Of a stretch of 62,648 nucleotides of DNA, positions 38,476 to 47,144 are shown piece after piece; within the stretch, counting starts at the first letter, position 1, and each line of letters opens with the position of its first letter. The notes beneath the pieces are model-generated. The model was given only the letters and a program-made list of their open reading frames with translations. It had not been told where the DNA came from and did no database searches. Source of the DNA: Polyangiaceae bacterium. GTDB lineage: Bacteria > Myxococcota_A > Polyangia > Polyangiales > Polyangiaceae. Location of the stretch: assembly GCA_025936115.1 (NCBI GenBank), contig JAICTZ010000042.1, positions 1-62,648 of the forward strand, read 5' to 3'. The position numbers were made by a program, and so were the translations under genes.

Positions 38476-40175
38476 CCCGCTGGAACATGTCTAGCGCGCG
38501 CTGGTTCACGCTGATCGGAGCCCTCTTTGCGCTGGCGTGCGCGGTGTCGGGGGCGCTCTACTTTGCCTCGCGCTCGGCCGACTTCGGCGCGCACGCGCTG
38601 GCCGTCGGCGGCATCGGCGAGGTCCGGCATCTGGATCGCTTGCTGTCGGAGCAAGTGCTCGCCGCGCGCTTCGGCCTTTCGAACCAGTACGATCCGCTGA
38701 CGGCCACCGAGCTCGAGCTCGTGCGCGCCGAGGGCGAGCTGCACGGCAGCGTCGGCGCCGTCGCGACCACGCCCGACGTCGACCGAGCGCTCCGCGCGCT
38801 CGATCGCGCCCTCGCCGAGCGCCGGAGCGCACTCGAGCATTTCAAAGCCGAAAACTCAGTGCTCAAAAACTCGCTGCGCTACCTGCCCACGGCGGGCGAG
38901 GAGGTCGCGGCCGAGCTCGCCGCGAACGGCAAGGCTGCGCTGGCGCGCGACGTGAACGTGCTGGTGCGCGCCACGCTCGTCTACAATCTGATCGGCGACC
39001 AGAGCACGCGCGACGCGCATTTTGCCGCCACCGAACGCGTCCGAGCCGAACGCGCCGAGCTCACGGGCAGCGCCGCCTCCGACATCGACCTGTTGCTGGC
39101 CCACGCGCGCGTCATCGGCGAACGGCTGCCGTCCGTCGACGGGTGGCTCAAGCAGGCCGCCAACGAGGATCTGAGCGATCGCTTGGCTTCCCTCGAGAAC
39201 CTGTATCAGACGCGCTTCAGCGAGAGCGCCGCGCGCGCGAACCGCTACCGGCAGGTGCTCTACGCCTGGTCGCTCCTGCTCGTGCTCGCCGTCGCGCTCG
39301 CCGGCCTACAACTCAAAAAACTCTACGCCGGGCTCGAGCGGCGCGTGGCCGAGCGCACCGTCGAGCTCGAGCGCGCGAGGGACGCGCTGTGGGGTGAAAT
39401 GCAGCTTGCCCGCCGCATCCAAGAAGCGCTCGTGCCGCGCGAACCTCAATTGCGCGGCTGCGACGTCGCGGCCAGCATGAGATCCGCCGCGCAAGTCGGC
39501 GGCGACTACTACGACGTGATCCACACCAAGACGCACGAGTGGATCTTGATCGGCGACGTCTCGGGCCACGGCGTGCCCGCCGGGCTCGTCATGATGATGT
39601 GCCAAACGGCCGTGCGCACGGCGCTCGAGCGCGATCCCGAGCTCCTGCCCGACCGCCTGCTCGTGCTCGTCAACGCCGTGCTCACCGAAAACATCCGGCA
39701 GCTCGGCGAAGACAAATACATGACGATCACCGCTCTCCGCCGCGACGCGAGCGGCAGCATCTGGTTTGCGGGTGCGCACCAGGATCTCTTCGTCTATCGC
39801 GCGGACTCGGGCGTCGTCGAAACCTTCGAGACTGCGGGCCTCTGGCTCGGGCTGCGCCCGGACGCCGAGGGCGCCTTCGAGCTGCGCGAGCTCAAGCTCG
39901 GCGTCCGTGACGTGCTCGTGCTCCACACCGACGGCGTCACCGAAGCCATGCGCGACGGCGCCCTGTTCGACACCACGGGCATGCGGCGCATCCTCGCGGG
40001 CGCGAAGGACAAAACGGCCGGCGAAGTGCTCGACGCGCTCCTCCACGCCCTCGACGGCTTCGACCTGGACGACGACGCCACCCTCGTCGTGATTCGCCAA
40101 CTGGAAGCCGCGCCGAAGAACACGCGTCCGAGCACGACCCCGCCTCCCGCGACGCCACGCCCGACCGCTCCCTGA
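38472..40175 (+). CDS. Membrane SpoIIE-type PP2C phosphatase with extracytoplasmic sensor
   Basis: 567 residues from GTG 38472 (overlaps the peroxidase stop). TM1 about 11-30; a helical extracytoplasmic domain about 31-255 of the DAHL type; TM2 about 258-277; a coiled coil (ERRVAERTVELERARDALWG); then a SpoIIE domain (about 310-545) with AQVGGDYYDVI, IGDVSGHGVPAGLVMMM, LHTDGVTEAM and DDDATLVVIR, all metal ligands present. The tail is Thr/Pro-rich. Expected to dephosphorylate the STAS protein at 36588 when its sensor is engaged, completing a kinase/STAS/phosphatase switch with a heme peroxidase next to it. Confidence 0.9.
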   Translation: MTRWNMSSARWFTLIGALFALACAVSGALYFASRSADFGAHALAVGGIGEVRHLDRLLSEQVLAARFGLSNQYDPLTATELELVRAEGELHGSVGAVATTPDVDRALRALDRALAERRSALEHFKAENSVLKNSLRYLPTAGEEVAAELAANGKAALARDVNVLVRATLVYNLIGDQSTRDAHFAATERVRAERAELTGSAASDIDLLLAHARVIGERLPSVDGWLKQAANEDLSDRLASLENLYQTRFSESAARANRYRQVLYAWSLLLVLAVALAGLQLKKLYAGLERRVAERTVELERARDALWGEMQLARRIQEALVPREPQLRGCDVAASMRSAAQVGGDYYDVIHTKTHEWILIGDVSGHGVPAGLVMMMCQTAVRTALERDPELLPDRLLVLVNAVLTENIRQLGEDKYMTITALRRDASGSIWFAGAHQDLFVYRADSGVVETFETAGLWLGLRPDAEGAFELRELKLGVRDVLVLHTDGVTEAMRDGALFDTTGMRRILAGAKDKTAGEVLDALLHALDGFDLDDDATLVVIRQLEAAPKNTRPSTTPPPATPRPTAP

Positions 40176-40250
40176 TCGCCACCGGCCGGACGCGCCGCCC
40201 GGTCAAGATCCCAGTCCCGCGCCGCGCGCTAAACCGCTACCGTAAAGAGC

Positions 40251-42668
40251 GTGCTCCGTCGCACCCCGCTTCGAGACGGCTGGCAACTCGCCTGCCCGCA
40301 CTGGCTCGGTCCAGCCGCAAGGTTCGGCTATTCCACGCTCGAATGGATCGACGCGACGGTGCCGGGCGCGGTGCACACCGATCTGATGGCCGCCGGGATC
40401 ATCCCCGATCCGTTCGCGCGCCGCTTCGAGCTCGGCTGCCACTGGGTCGATGCCGAACGCTGGGTGTACAAGACGCACTTCACGTTCGCGCCCGACGACC
40501 GGCTCCCGCGCCGTGTGCTGCGCTTCGACGGCCTCGACACGATCGCGAGCGTCTTTCTCGACGGCGAAAAGCTCGGCGAGCACGACAACATGTTCGTGCC
40601 CTTCGAGCTCGACGTGAGCGAGCGGCTCACGCCGGGCGTCCACGAGCTCCGCGTCGAGCTCGAGCCGGCCGTCGCCGTCGGCCGCGAACGGCGCGCGCGC
40701 TACCTCGCGAGCGAGGGCCTGCGGAGCAACGTCGTGCGCTTCGACGAACAGGCGTTCGTGCGCAAGGCGCAGTACATGTTCGGCTGGGACTGGGGGCCGC
40801 GCCTCGTTTCGGCCGGGATTTGGCGGCCCGTAACGCTCGTCGAGCACGCGGGACGCCTCGGCGACGTGCTCGTCGAGCAGATGCACCGCGCGGACGGCAG
40901 CGTGGAGCTCAGGTTTTGGTCCGAAACGGACGGCGCGGGCGAGGTGACGCACGAGCTCGCGGGCGTGCCGGGCGTCTTCCACGACGGCGACCTCGCGCGC
41001 ATCGAACGACCCGAGCTCTGGTGGCCGGCAGGGTTCGGCGCGCAGCCGCTGCTTGCCGTCACGACGCGCCTGCTCGCGCCGGGCGGCGCCGTCCTCGACG
41101 AACGCGTGACGCGCGTCGGCCTGCGCCGCGTGCGGCTCGTGCGCGAACCGGATCAGCACGGTGAATCGTTCGAGCTCGAAGTGAACGGCCGTCGCGTCTA
41201 CTGCCTCGGCGCCAATTGGATCCCCGACGACTCTTTTCCGGCGCGCGTCACGCCCGAGCGCGTCCGCACGCAGCTCCTCCGCGCGCGCGACATGAACGTC
41301 AACATGCTGCGCGTGTGGGGCGGCGGCTTCTACGAAAGCGAGTGCTTCTACGAGCTCTGCGACGAGCTCGGGCTCCTCGTCTGGCAGGATTTTCCTTACG
41401 CCTGCAGCTACTACCCCGAGGATCCCGACGCCTTGAAAGCGGCGCGGCGTGAAGCGCGCGACCAGGTGAAGCGCCTGCGCCATCATCCGAGCCTCGTGCT
41501 CTGGTGCGGTAACAACGAAAACCGCACGATGTTCGAGTCGGGCTGGGAAGATCCGACGCGCCATCCGCCGCGCTACTACGGCGAAAAAATCTACGAAGGC
41601 GTCCTGCCGCAAGTCTTGGCCGAGCTCGATCCCACGCGGCCCTACTTGCCGACGTCGCCCTGGGGCGGCGCGCGCGCCAACGACGGCGGCACGGGCGACC
41701 AGCATTTCTGGGACGCGTGGCACGGCCGCGGCGACTGGCAGCACTACGCCGACTCGACGGGTCGCTTCGTCTCCGAGTTCGGCTTCGCCTCGGCGCCCGG
41801 CGCGCGCAGCTGGTCGAAGATCCTGCCCCAGAGCAGAGCCGCGCTCGAGCACCCGCCACGCGATCCCGAAGCACGCTGGCACGACAAGACGCTCAAAGGC
41901 TTCGACACCTTCGTCGCGCTCGTCGAGCTGCATTACCCGGAGGCAAAAGACCTCGAAGCCTGGACGTATTTTTCGCAGCTGAACCAGCGCGACGCGCTAC
42001 GATTCGCGCTCGAGCATTTTCGCCGCTCGGACTTCTGCAAGGGCGCGCTCGTCTGGCAGCTCAACGACTGCTGGCCCGTGCAAAGCTGGGCCGTCATCGA
42101 CAGCGAAGGCGACTACAAGGCCGCGGCCTTCGAGCTCAGGCGCCTGTTCGCGCCGGCGCTCGCCAGCATCGTGCTCGCGGACGGCACGGCGCGTCTCGTC
42201 ACCGTTCTCGACAACGCGACGGCGCCGTTCGGCGGTGCCGCCGTGCTCGAGGCGCGCTCGCTCCTCGACGGCCACGTGCTCGCGCGTGAGGCGACGCACG
42301 TCGAGCTCACGCCGGGTGAACGCCGCGTGGCCCTCGAGCTCGACGTGCGAAGCTACGAAGCGCGCGAGACGTGCGTCACCGCCACCTTCGCCGGCACGAC
42401 GACGTTTCGCCTGCTCTCCGAGCCCAAACACGCGCGGCTCGCCACGCCGCGCCTCTGCGCCGTCCGTGATCCCCGCGGCATCCTCGTGCGCAGCAACGCC
42501 CCCGTGATCGACCTCTTCGTCTCCGAACCCGTGCCGAGCGTGCGCTTCCTCGACAACTTCGTGACTCTCCCGACCGCAGGCGAAGTGCTCCTCCGCACTG
42601 AGAGCCAACCGACCGAGCTCTGGGCCCGGAGCCTCGCCGGGCGTCACCCGATCCCGTTCGAACACTGA
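40251..42668 (+). CDS. Beta-mannosidase, glycoside hydrolase family 2
   Basis: 805 residues from a GTG start. Sugar-binding N-terminal domain (WIDATVPGAVHTDLMAAGII, typical of GH2 mannosidases), an Ig-like domain, then a TIM barrel. The acid/base Glu lies in VLWCGNNENRTMF and the nucleophile Glu in FVSEFGFASAPG. No signal peptide, so a cytoplasmic enzyme removing terminal beta-mannose from oligosaccharides. Isolated: upstream is the SpoIIE gene (75 bp), downstream the minus-strand sigma operon. No other mannan-degradation gene is visible. Confidence 0.93.
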   Translation: MLRRTPLRDGWQLACPHWLGPAARFGYSTLEWIDATVPGAVHTDLMAAGIIPDPFARRFELGCHWVDAERWVYKTHFTFAPDDRLPRRVLRFDGLDTIASVFLDGEKLGEHDNMFVPFELDVSERLTPGVHELRVELEPAVAVGRERRARYLASEGLRSNVVRFDEQAFVRKAQYMFGWDWGPRLVSAGIWRPVTLVEHAGRLGDVLVEQMHRADGSVELRFWSETDGAGEVTHELAGVPGVFHDGDLARIERPELWWPAGFGAQPLLAVTTRLLAPGGAVLDERVTRVGLRRVRLVREPDQHGESFELEVNGRRVYCLGANWIPDDSFPARVTPERVRTQLLRARDMNVNMLRVWGGGFYESECFYELCDELGLLVWQDFPYACSYYPEDPDALKAARREARDQVKRLRHHPSLVLWCGNNENRTMFESGWEDPTRHPPRYYGEKIYEGVLPQVLAELDPTRPYLPTSPWGGARANDGGTGDQHFWDAWHGRGDWQHYADSTGRFVSEFGFASAPGARSWSKILPQSRAALEHPPRDPEARWHDKTLKGFDTFVALVELHYPEAKDLEAWTYFSQLNQRDALRFALEHFRRSDFCKGALVWQLNDCWPVQSWAVIDSEGDYKAAAFELRRLFAPALASIVLADGTARLVTVLDNATAPFGGAAVLEARSLLDGHVLAREATHVELTPGERRVALELDVRSYEARETCVTATFAGTTTFRLLSEPKHARLATPRLCAVRDPRGILVRSNAPVIDLFVSEPVPSVRFLDNFVTLPTAGEVLLRTESQPTELWARSLAGRHPIPFEH

Positions 42669-42814
42669 ACGCGCTTCGAGCTGCCGTTGTTTGTAGGGGC
42701 GACCGCTGGTCCATGGCGCAAGCGGCGAGGTGCAGCGCCGTTCCACTCGCGAGCGGCGACGAGCGGAGCCGGTTCGCTCGGGTACGGCGCCGCTCCGCGC
42801 GCCGCTGGGCGTCC

Positions 42815-43153
42815 TTACTTCGGCGAAGCCGCCGGCGCCGGTGCGACCACGTTGATCGGCCCCGCCTCGTTATCGACGCGCGACGGCGCGCCCGAGAGCG
42901 GCGCGAGCAGCGCGTAAATCACGCCGAGCGCGAGCAGCATCAAAATGCCCGTCACGAGGTACGTGTTGACGGGCGGGTGTCGCGACGTGCTCCAGCCGTC
43001 GGCGTAAAACTTCCCGTCGCTGCGCTCGCGCACCTTCTTCTGAAAGCCCGCGAGCAGATCGGGCGGTTCGTCGTCGCCGCGCAACGCGCCGCGCAGCGCC
43101 GAACGCAAGCGATCGCCGTCGCCGCTCGGAATTTCGTCGGGCATTTCACTCAT
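42815..43153 (-). CDS. Small single-pass membrane protein, candidate anti-sigma partner
   Basis: 112 residues from ATG 43153, supported by a GGGAG box just upstream. N-terminal acidic cytoplasmic region (EMPDEIPSGDGDRLRSALRG), one transmembrane helix (about 66-85, YLVTGILMLLALGVIYALLA) and a short outside tail. It lies 36 bp after the ECF sigma gene on the same strand, the usual place for an anti-sigma factor, but no zinc-binding ASD motif (HxxxCxxC) is visible. The role is by position only. Confidence 0.6.
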   Translation of the reverse strand: MSEMPDEIPSGDGDRLRSALRGALRGDDEPPDLLAGFQKKVRERSDGKFYADGWSTSRHPPVNTYLVTGILMLLALGVIYALLAPLSGAPSRVDNEAGPINVVAPAPAASPK

Positions 43154-43189
43154 GCTCGCTCCCTCCGACATCGTACACACGCTCCGTCA

Positions 43190-43909
43190 TCACACCGTTT
43201 CTCCGAGCTTCTGGCCGACGGCCACTTTCAACATGGCGCGGGCGCGATGCAGGCGGCTCTTGACGGTGCCTTCGGGCAAGCCGGTCACCTCGCAGAGCTC
43301 GTCGTACGTGAGATCCTCGACGTCGCGCAGCACCAAGACCTCGCGAAAATCCGGCTCGAGCTCCGCGATGCACGCCTGCACCACGCGCTCGAGCTGAAAT
43401 CCCTCGACCAGCTGATCCGGCCGCGTCGTCTCGCCGAACGTCACGCCCTTGGCTTCGTTGAGCGGCATGCGCTCGGCCGCCGGCTCGAGCTCGTCCTGTT
43501 CGGCGCTATGCCGGCGCGACAAGTACTTCATGCGATTTTTGCAGAGATTGACGGCGATGCGATAAATCCAGGTGCTGAGCCGCGAATCGCCGCGGAACGT
43601 GCCGATCGCCTTGAACACCTGCACGAACACCTCTTGCGCCATGTCCTCGGCTTCATCGCGCCGGCCGAGCATGCGCAAGAGCAGCCGAAACACCCGTTGC
43701 TCGTACGCTTGCACGAGCTGGTTGAAAGCGCGCTCGTCATGGGCAATCAAGCGCTCGATGAAGCGCGCCTCCGTCGTCTCGTCGAGCTCCTGCAACTTCA
43801 CGCTCTGCTCGCGACTAAAGTAGACCGACCCGCCCGCCACGTCGCGGCCAGACGCGGGCGGAGGCCGGACGCCCGGGGGCTCGAGGCGGGCGAGCAGCCG
43901 AAGTGCCAC
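43190..43909 (-). CDS. RNA polymerase ECF sigma factor
   Basis: 239 residues from a GTG start; the first 35 or so residues are low-complexity and the start may be later. Region 2 (FNQLVQAYEQRVFRLLLRML, DMAQEVFVQVFKAIGTFRGD, STWIYRIAVNLCKNRMKYLS) and region 4 (VLVLRDVEDLTYDELCEVTG, PEGTVKSRLHRARAMLK) are intact. It redirects RNA polymerase to an unknown regulon. Paired with the small membrane protein downstream. The 304 bp upstream (43910-44213) hold no gene and probably contain its promoter. Confidence 0.93.
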   Translation of the reverse strand: MALRLLARLEPPGVRPPPASGRDVAGGSVYFSREQSVKLQELDETTEARFIERLIAHDERAFNQLVQAYEQRVFRLLLRMLGRRDEAEDMAQEVFVQVFKAIGTFRGDSRLSTWIYRIAVNLCKNRMKYLSRRHSAEQDELEPAAERMPLNEAKGVTFGETTRPDQLVEGFQLERVVQACIAELEPDFREVLVLRDVEDLTYDELCEVTGLPEGTVKSRLHRARAMLKVAVGQKLGETV

Positions 43910-44213
43910 CCCGAAGCGACAGCAAGAGCCCCCGCGGAGTTCCGGGCCGGCGCCACGAGAGCGTCAACCGCCGAAAAAACCGCAGTCCACGGCACGTCCT
44001 CCGGGCTCGTCCGGCGACACGCTCCTCGGCAAGGAAGGAACCGCCACGGCCCGCCGTAGCCTGCAGGACGCCTCCGAGCCGCTGCCCGCCCCGGGAGCTT
44101 GCCGAGGTCCTTCGCGCGCCGGGGGGCGCGGCCCACTCGTGTGGCCGCGTGGAACGGGTCGCTACTCCGCCCTCCGACCGCGCCGGGCAGCGGTCGCCCC
44201 TCAATCGAACGAA
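43910..44213. other. Intergenic region between sigma gene and TonB-receptor gene
   Basis: No frame here looks coding; the readings are GC-rich shadows. Expected to hold the promoter of the minus-strand sigma gene. No clear inverted repeat or promoter consensus was found by eye. Confidence 0.5.
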
Positions 44214-46481
44214 CTAATACCGAGGCGCTGCGGCGTGATCGAAAGCGTATTCGAGACCGATGAAGGCGCGCGCGCGTGCCGTCGGGGCGAGCTCGGCGCG
44301 CGAGACGTTGTCGTTGGCGAAGAGAGTCGCACCGATGACGTAAGGTTGATTCCGGCTGAAGGAGTATTCGGCGCCGACGCGATAGCGGAGGTTCGGGAGC
44401 GGAGGAAGCACGCCCGTGACGGCGCCGCGTAGGGCCACGAACGGGGGCGCGCTCGGCGCGGGAGTGAAACCGCCGTCGTAGAAGCGATCGGCGAGACGGC
44501 GATCGGTGAAGCGGAGCGCAAGCGCGAGCGTGGGCAGATTGCCACCGAGATCGTAGGAGGCGCGCGCGTTGCCGAAGGTTTGGGGCGCGACCACCGGAAC
44601 TTGCGCGCCGGTGCCATCGCCGGCGTCAGCGCGCGCAATGGCGGCCGTGAGATTCAGGCCGAAACGCAAGCGGCCAGCCAGTGCGGCGCCGTCGTAGGCC
44701 GCGTTCAGGCCGTAGTTGTCGAGCTGACCGCTGTTGGCGTAGCGGTAGCCAGCGGGCACATCGGGGGTGAGCTCGCCACGGGCCATGGCGGCATCGAGCT
44801 CGCTTTGGCTGAGTTGCCTATACCCGACGAGGTCACGCCACCACGAGCGAAAGACGCCGAAGAGCAGGCGATGCTTGCCGACCCGCTGTTCGATGCTGCC
44901 CTCGACCGAACGCACGCTCTCGGGCCCGAGAGTCGGCGCCGGGATCTGACCGTCAGGGTCGGCGTAAGTGAGCTCGTACGCGGACGGAGCACGGAACGCT
45001 TCGGAATAGATGGCTTTGAAGCGCCCGCCGGTCCAGGGCGTGACGCCGAGCGCAGTGCGCGGCGAGAATTTGTCGCCGAAGCGTGTGTCGTGGTCGAGCC
45101 GAACGCCGAGGTTCAGGTCGAGCCATGCGGTGGGACTCAGCGTTTGCGCCGCGTACGGCGCGATGAGCCCGTCGCTGCGGTGTCCGCCGCTCGGCGTCAC
45201 CGCGGCAGCGCCGAGCGGATCGGTGATCGTGAGGTTGTCTTCGACGTCGCGGAGCTTCGCGTCCACGCCGACCAGCGTCGTGGCGCGAAGGAGCGGCCAT
45301 TGAAATTGCGCTTTGACCTCGCCGCCGAGCGTGCGCCCGACGCCGTTCAGGGCCCGCGCGCAGCCGGCCGTGAAATTCACGGGGCAGTCTTCCGCGGCGC
45401 TCGAGTGATTGAACCACCGATAATCATAGAGATCACCGTAGCCACGAACGAGGAGCTCGACGCGCGAAGAGAGCGCCAAGCGCTGACTCAAATCGAGGTT
45501 CAGGAAGCGATCGATTTCGCGATTCTCGGGATCGTCGAAGTCGCCCGAGGAGGCGGCGAGGGAATCCGCGTACATGTCACTACGCCGGAAGACGGACGCA
45601 CGCAGGGCCGCTTGGAAGTCGCCCGTCGAGAAACGCAAGTAGCCCGCTGGGGCCTGCAAGTAGTCGGCGTGCCGGAGTAACCCGCCCCACGTGCCCGGCG
45701 TCGCGCGCGGGCCGAAGTTTTTGGGAGCGCCCGTGACGGCGTCGTCGCCGTACGCCTGCGGGCCGAGTTGCCAAGCTGGACCGTCGTTCGCGTAATACTC
45801 GACGCCCAGGGTGAGTTCGGAGGGACGATTGCCGAGCGTGAATTCGCGGCCGTAGCCCGCTCCCAAGCGGTAGCCGCCACCGACACCTTCGAAAAAGCTC
45901 GGCGCCGGCGGGCCGCCCGGTTTCGAAGGCGCGATCGCGGCGTCGCCTTCGGTAACGATGCGCAAGCCGCGAAAGTCTCGGGCGCGCTTGGTGACGATGT
46001 TGACGACGCCGAGCATCGCTTCGGAGCCGTAAAGTACCGAGCCCGGACCGAGCATGACCTCGATGTGGTCGATCATCTCGAACGGGACGCCCGCACCGCG
46101 GTCGAAGTACCCCGTGCCGTTCCACGGCTCGTTCACGGTGTGGCCGTCGACGAGCAGGAGCACGTGGTTGCCGTAGTCGCCGTTCAGCTGCACGCCGCGC
46201 GCGCCGATCTCGGCGACGTGCCCGGGGTTCGACGTTGCCATGCCGAGCGACAGGTAATCGATGGCTTCGTCGAGGGTACGGATGCCGTAGCGGCGGAGCT
46301 CGTCGGCCGTGATCACGCTCGACGTCGCCGGTGCCGTGGTGTCGGTTTCGCTGCCCTTCGAGGGCGTGGAAACGATCGACTGACCGAGCAACTGGTCGAG
46401 CTCCGCCGATGATTGCGCGCGTGCGTGTGGCGCGAGCCCGAGGAGCAAGAGAGCCCCGGCGGCGACGGCACGAAGCTTCAT
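44214..46481 (-). CDS. TonB-dependent outer-membrane receptor
   Basis: 755 residues. Signal peptide (AVAAGALLLLGLAPHARAQ), plug domain at about 40-165 (SSVITADELRRYGIRTLDEA, IGARGVQLNGDYGNHVLLLV, GPGSVLYGSEAMLGVVNIVT), then a barrel of about 22 strands ending in a short amphipathic strand (FIGLEYAFDHAAAPRY). Known: energised uptake of siderophores, cobalamin or glycans; the substrate is not evident. It overlaps the upstream YfiR gene by 4 bp (ATGA). YfiR-TonB receptor pairs next to sensor kinases or cyclases are a recurring arrangement. Confidence 0.95.
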   Translation of the reverse strand: MKLRAVAAGALLLLGLAPHARAQSSAELDQLLGQSIVSTPSKGSETDTTAPATSSVITADELRRYGIRTLDEAIDYLSLGMATSNPGHVAEIGARGVQLNGDYGNHVLLLVDGHTVNEPWNGTGYFDRGAGVPFEMIDHIEVMLGPGSVLYGSEAMLGVVNIVTKRARDFRGLRIVTEGDAAIAPSKPGGPPAPSFFEGVGGGYRLGAGYGREFTLGNRPSELTLGVEYYANDGPAWQLGPQAYGDDAVTGAPKNFGPRATPGTWGGLLRHADYLQAPAGYLRFSTGDFQAALRASVFRRSDMYADSLAASSGDFDDPENREIDRFLNLDLSQRLALSSRVELLVRGYGDLYDYRWFNHSSAAEDCPVNFTAGCARALNGVGRTLGGEVKAQFQWPLLRATTLVGVDAKLRDVEDNLTITDPLGAAAVTPSGGHRSDGLIAPYAAQTLSPTAWLDLNLGVRLDHDTRFGDKFSPRTALGVTPWTGGRFKAIYSEAFRAPSAYELTYADPDGQIPAPTLGPESVRSVEGSIEQRVGKHRLLFGVFRSWWRDLVGYRQLSQSELDAAMARGELTPDVPAGYRYANSGQLDNYGLNAAYDGAALAGRLRFGLNLTAAIARADAGDGTGAQVPVVAPQTFGNARASYDLGGNLPTLALALRFTDRRLADRFYDGGFTPAPSAPPFVALRGAVTGVLPPLPNLRYRVGAEYSFSRNQPYVIGATLFANDNVSRAELAPTARARAFIGLEYAFDHAAAPRY

Positions 46482-47068
46482 GTGACGATCCTCGCGAGTT
46501 TCAGGACTTCGGGTTTGAATGCGACAGCTTGCCGGCGCGCCTGATCCAGGTGGATCACGAGCTTGGGGCGCCCCGATTCGGCGTCGAAGCCGAGTACGGC
46601 GCGGCGTTCGACGTCGGCGGGCGTCGCGGCGACGCTCAGGATAGAGACACCGTCGAGCGCGCTCGCGATGCCGCTCATCTCCTCGGAAAGCCCGAGACTG
46701 ACGTAAAGTACCGACGCTGCGCGCGTCTTGCAGAGCTCGGCCACGGCGGCCTTGGACGCGTAACGCACCGTCTCCTCCGCGTGTGGCAGGCCTCCGAATT
46801 CGCTGAGCACGGCAAGCTCGTCGCGGATCTGCTCGCCGACGCGCTCCGACTCCGCGCTGCCGCTGCGGACGAGCACGAGCACCGTCGCGCGTCCGCGCGC
46901 CCGCGCGGCGAAGTTCCGGTCGTAGGCGACGACCTTCGACAAGAGCTCGGCCTGCAGGCGAACCGGAACTTCGACGGACGCGGACCTACCTTGTCGCACC
47001 CAAAGGTCGACACCGAGAGCAAGGCTTGCGCCCATGAACGCACGACGTGAAGGCAACCGTTGCGACAC
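46478..47068 (-). CDS. YfiR/DUF4154-family protein with twin-arginine signal
   Basis: 196 residues from a GTG start. The N terminus has SRRAFMG plus a weakly hydrophobic stretch, a Tat-like export signal. The mature YfiR fold follows: LQAELLSKVVAYDRNF, VSILSVAATPADVERRA and VIHLDQARRQAVAFKPEVLK ending LARIV. Known: YfiR is a periplasmic inhibitor of a cyclase in Pseudomonas; here it is paired with a TonB receptor (ATGA overlap) and divergent from a sensor kinase. Confidence 0.85.
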   Translation of the reverse strand: MSQRLPSRRAFMGASLALGVDLWVRQGRSASVEVPVRLQAELLSKVVAYDRNFAARARGRATVLVLVRSGSAESERVGEQIRDELAVLSEFGGLPHAEETVRYASKAAVAELCKTRAASVLYVSLGLSEEMSGIASALDGVSILSVAATPADVERRAVLGFDAESGRPKLVIHLDQARRQAVAFKPEVLKLARIVT

Positions 47069-47144
47069 GACGCAAAGACCCGCTCTGATTACGGTCTCGT
47101 GACGCGCGCGCTTAATCCCTCGGTAACTTCGGCGTAACTACGCT

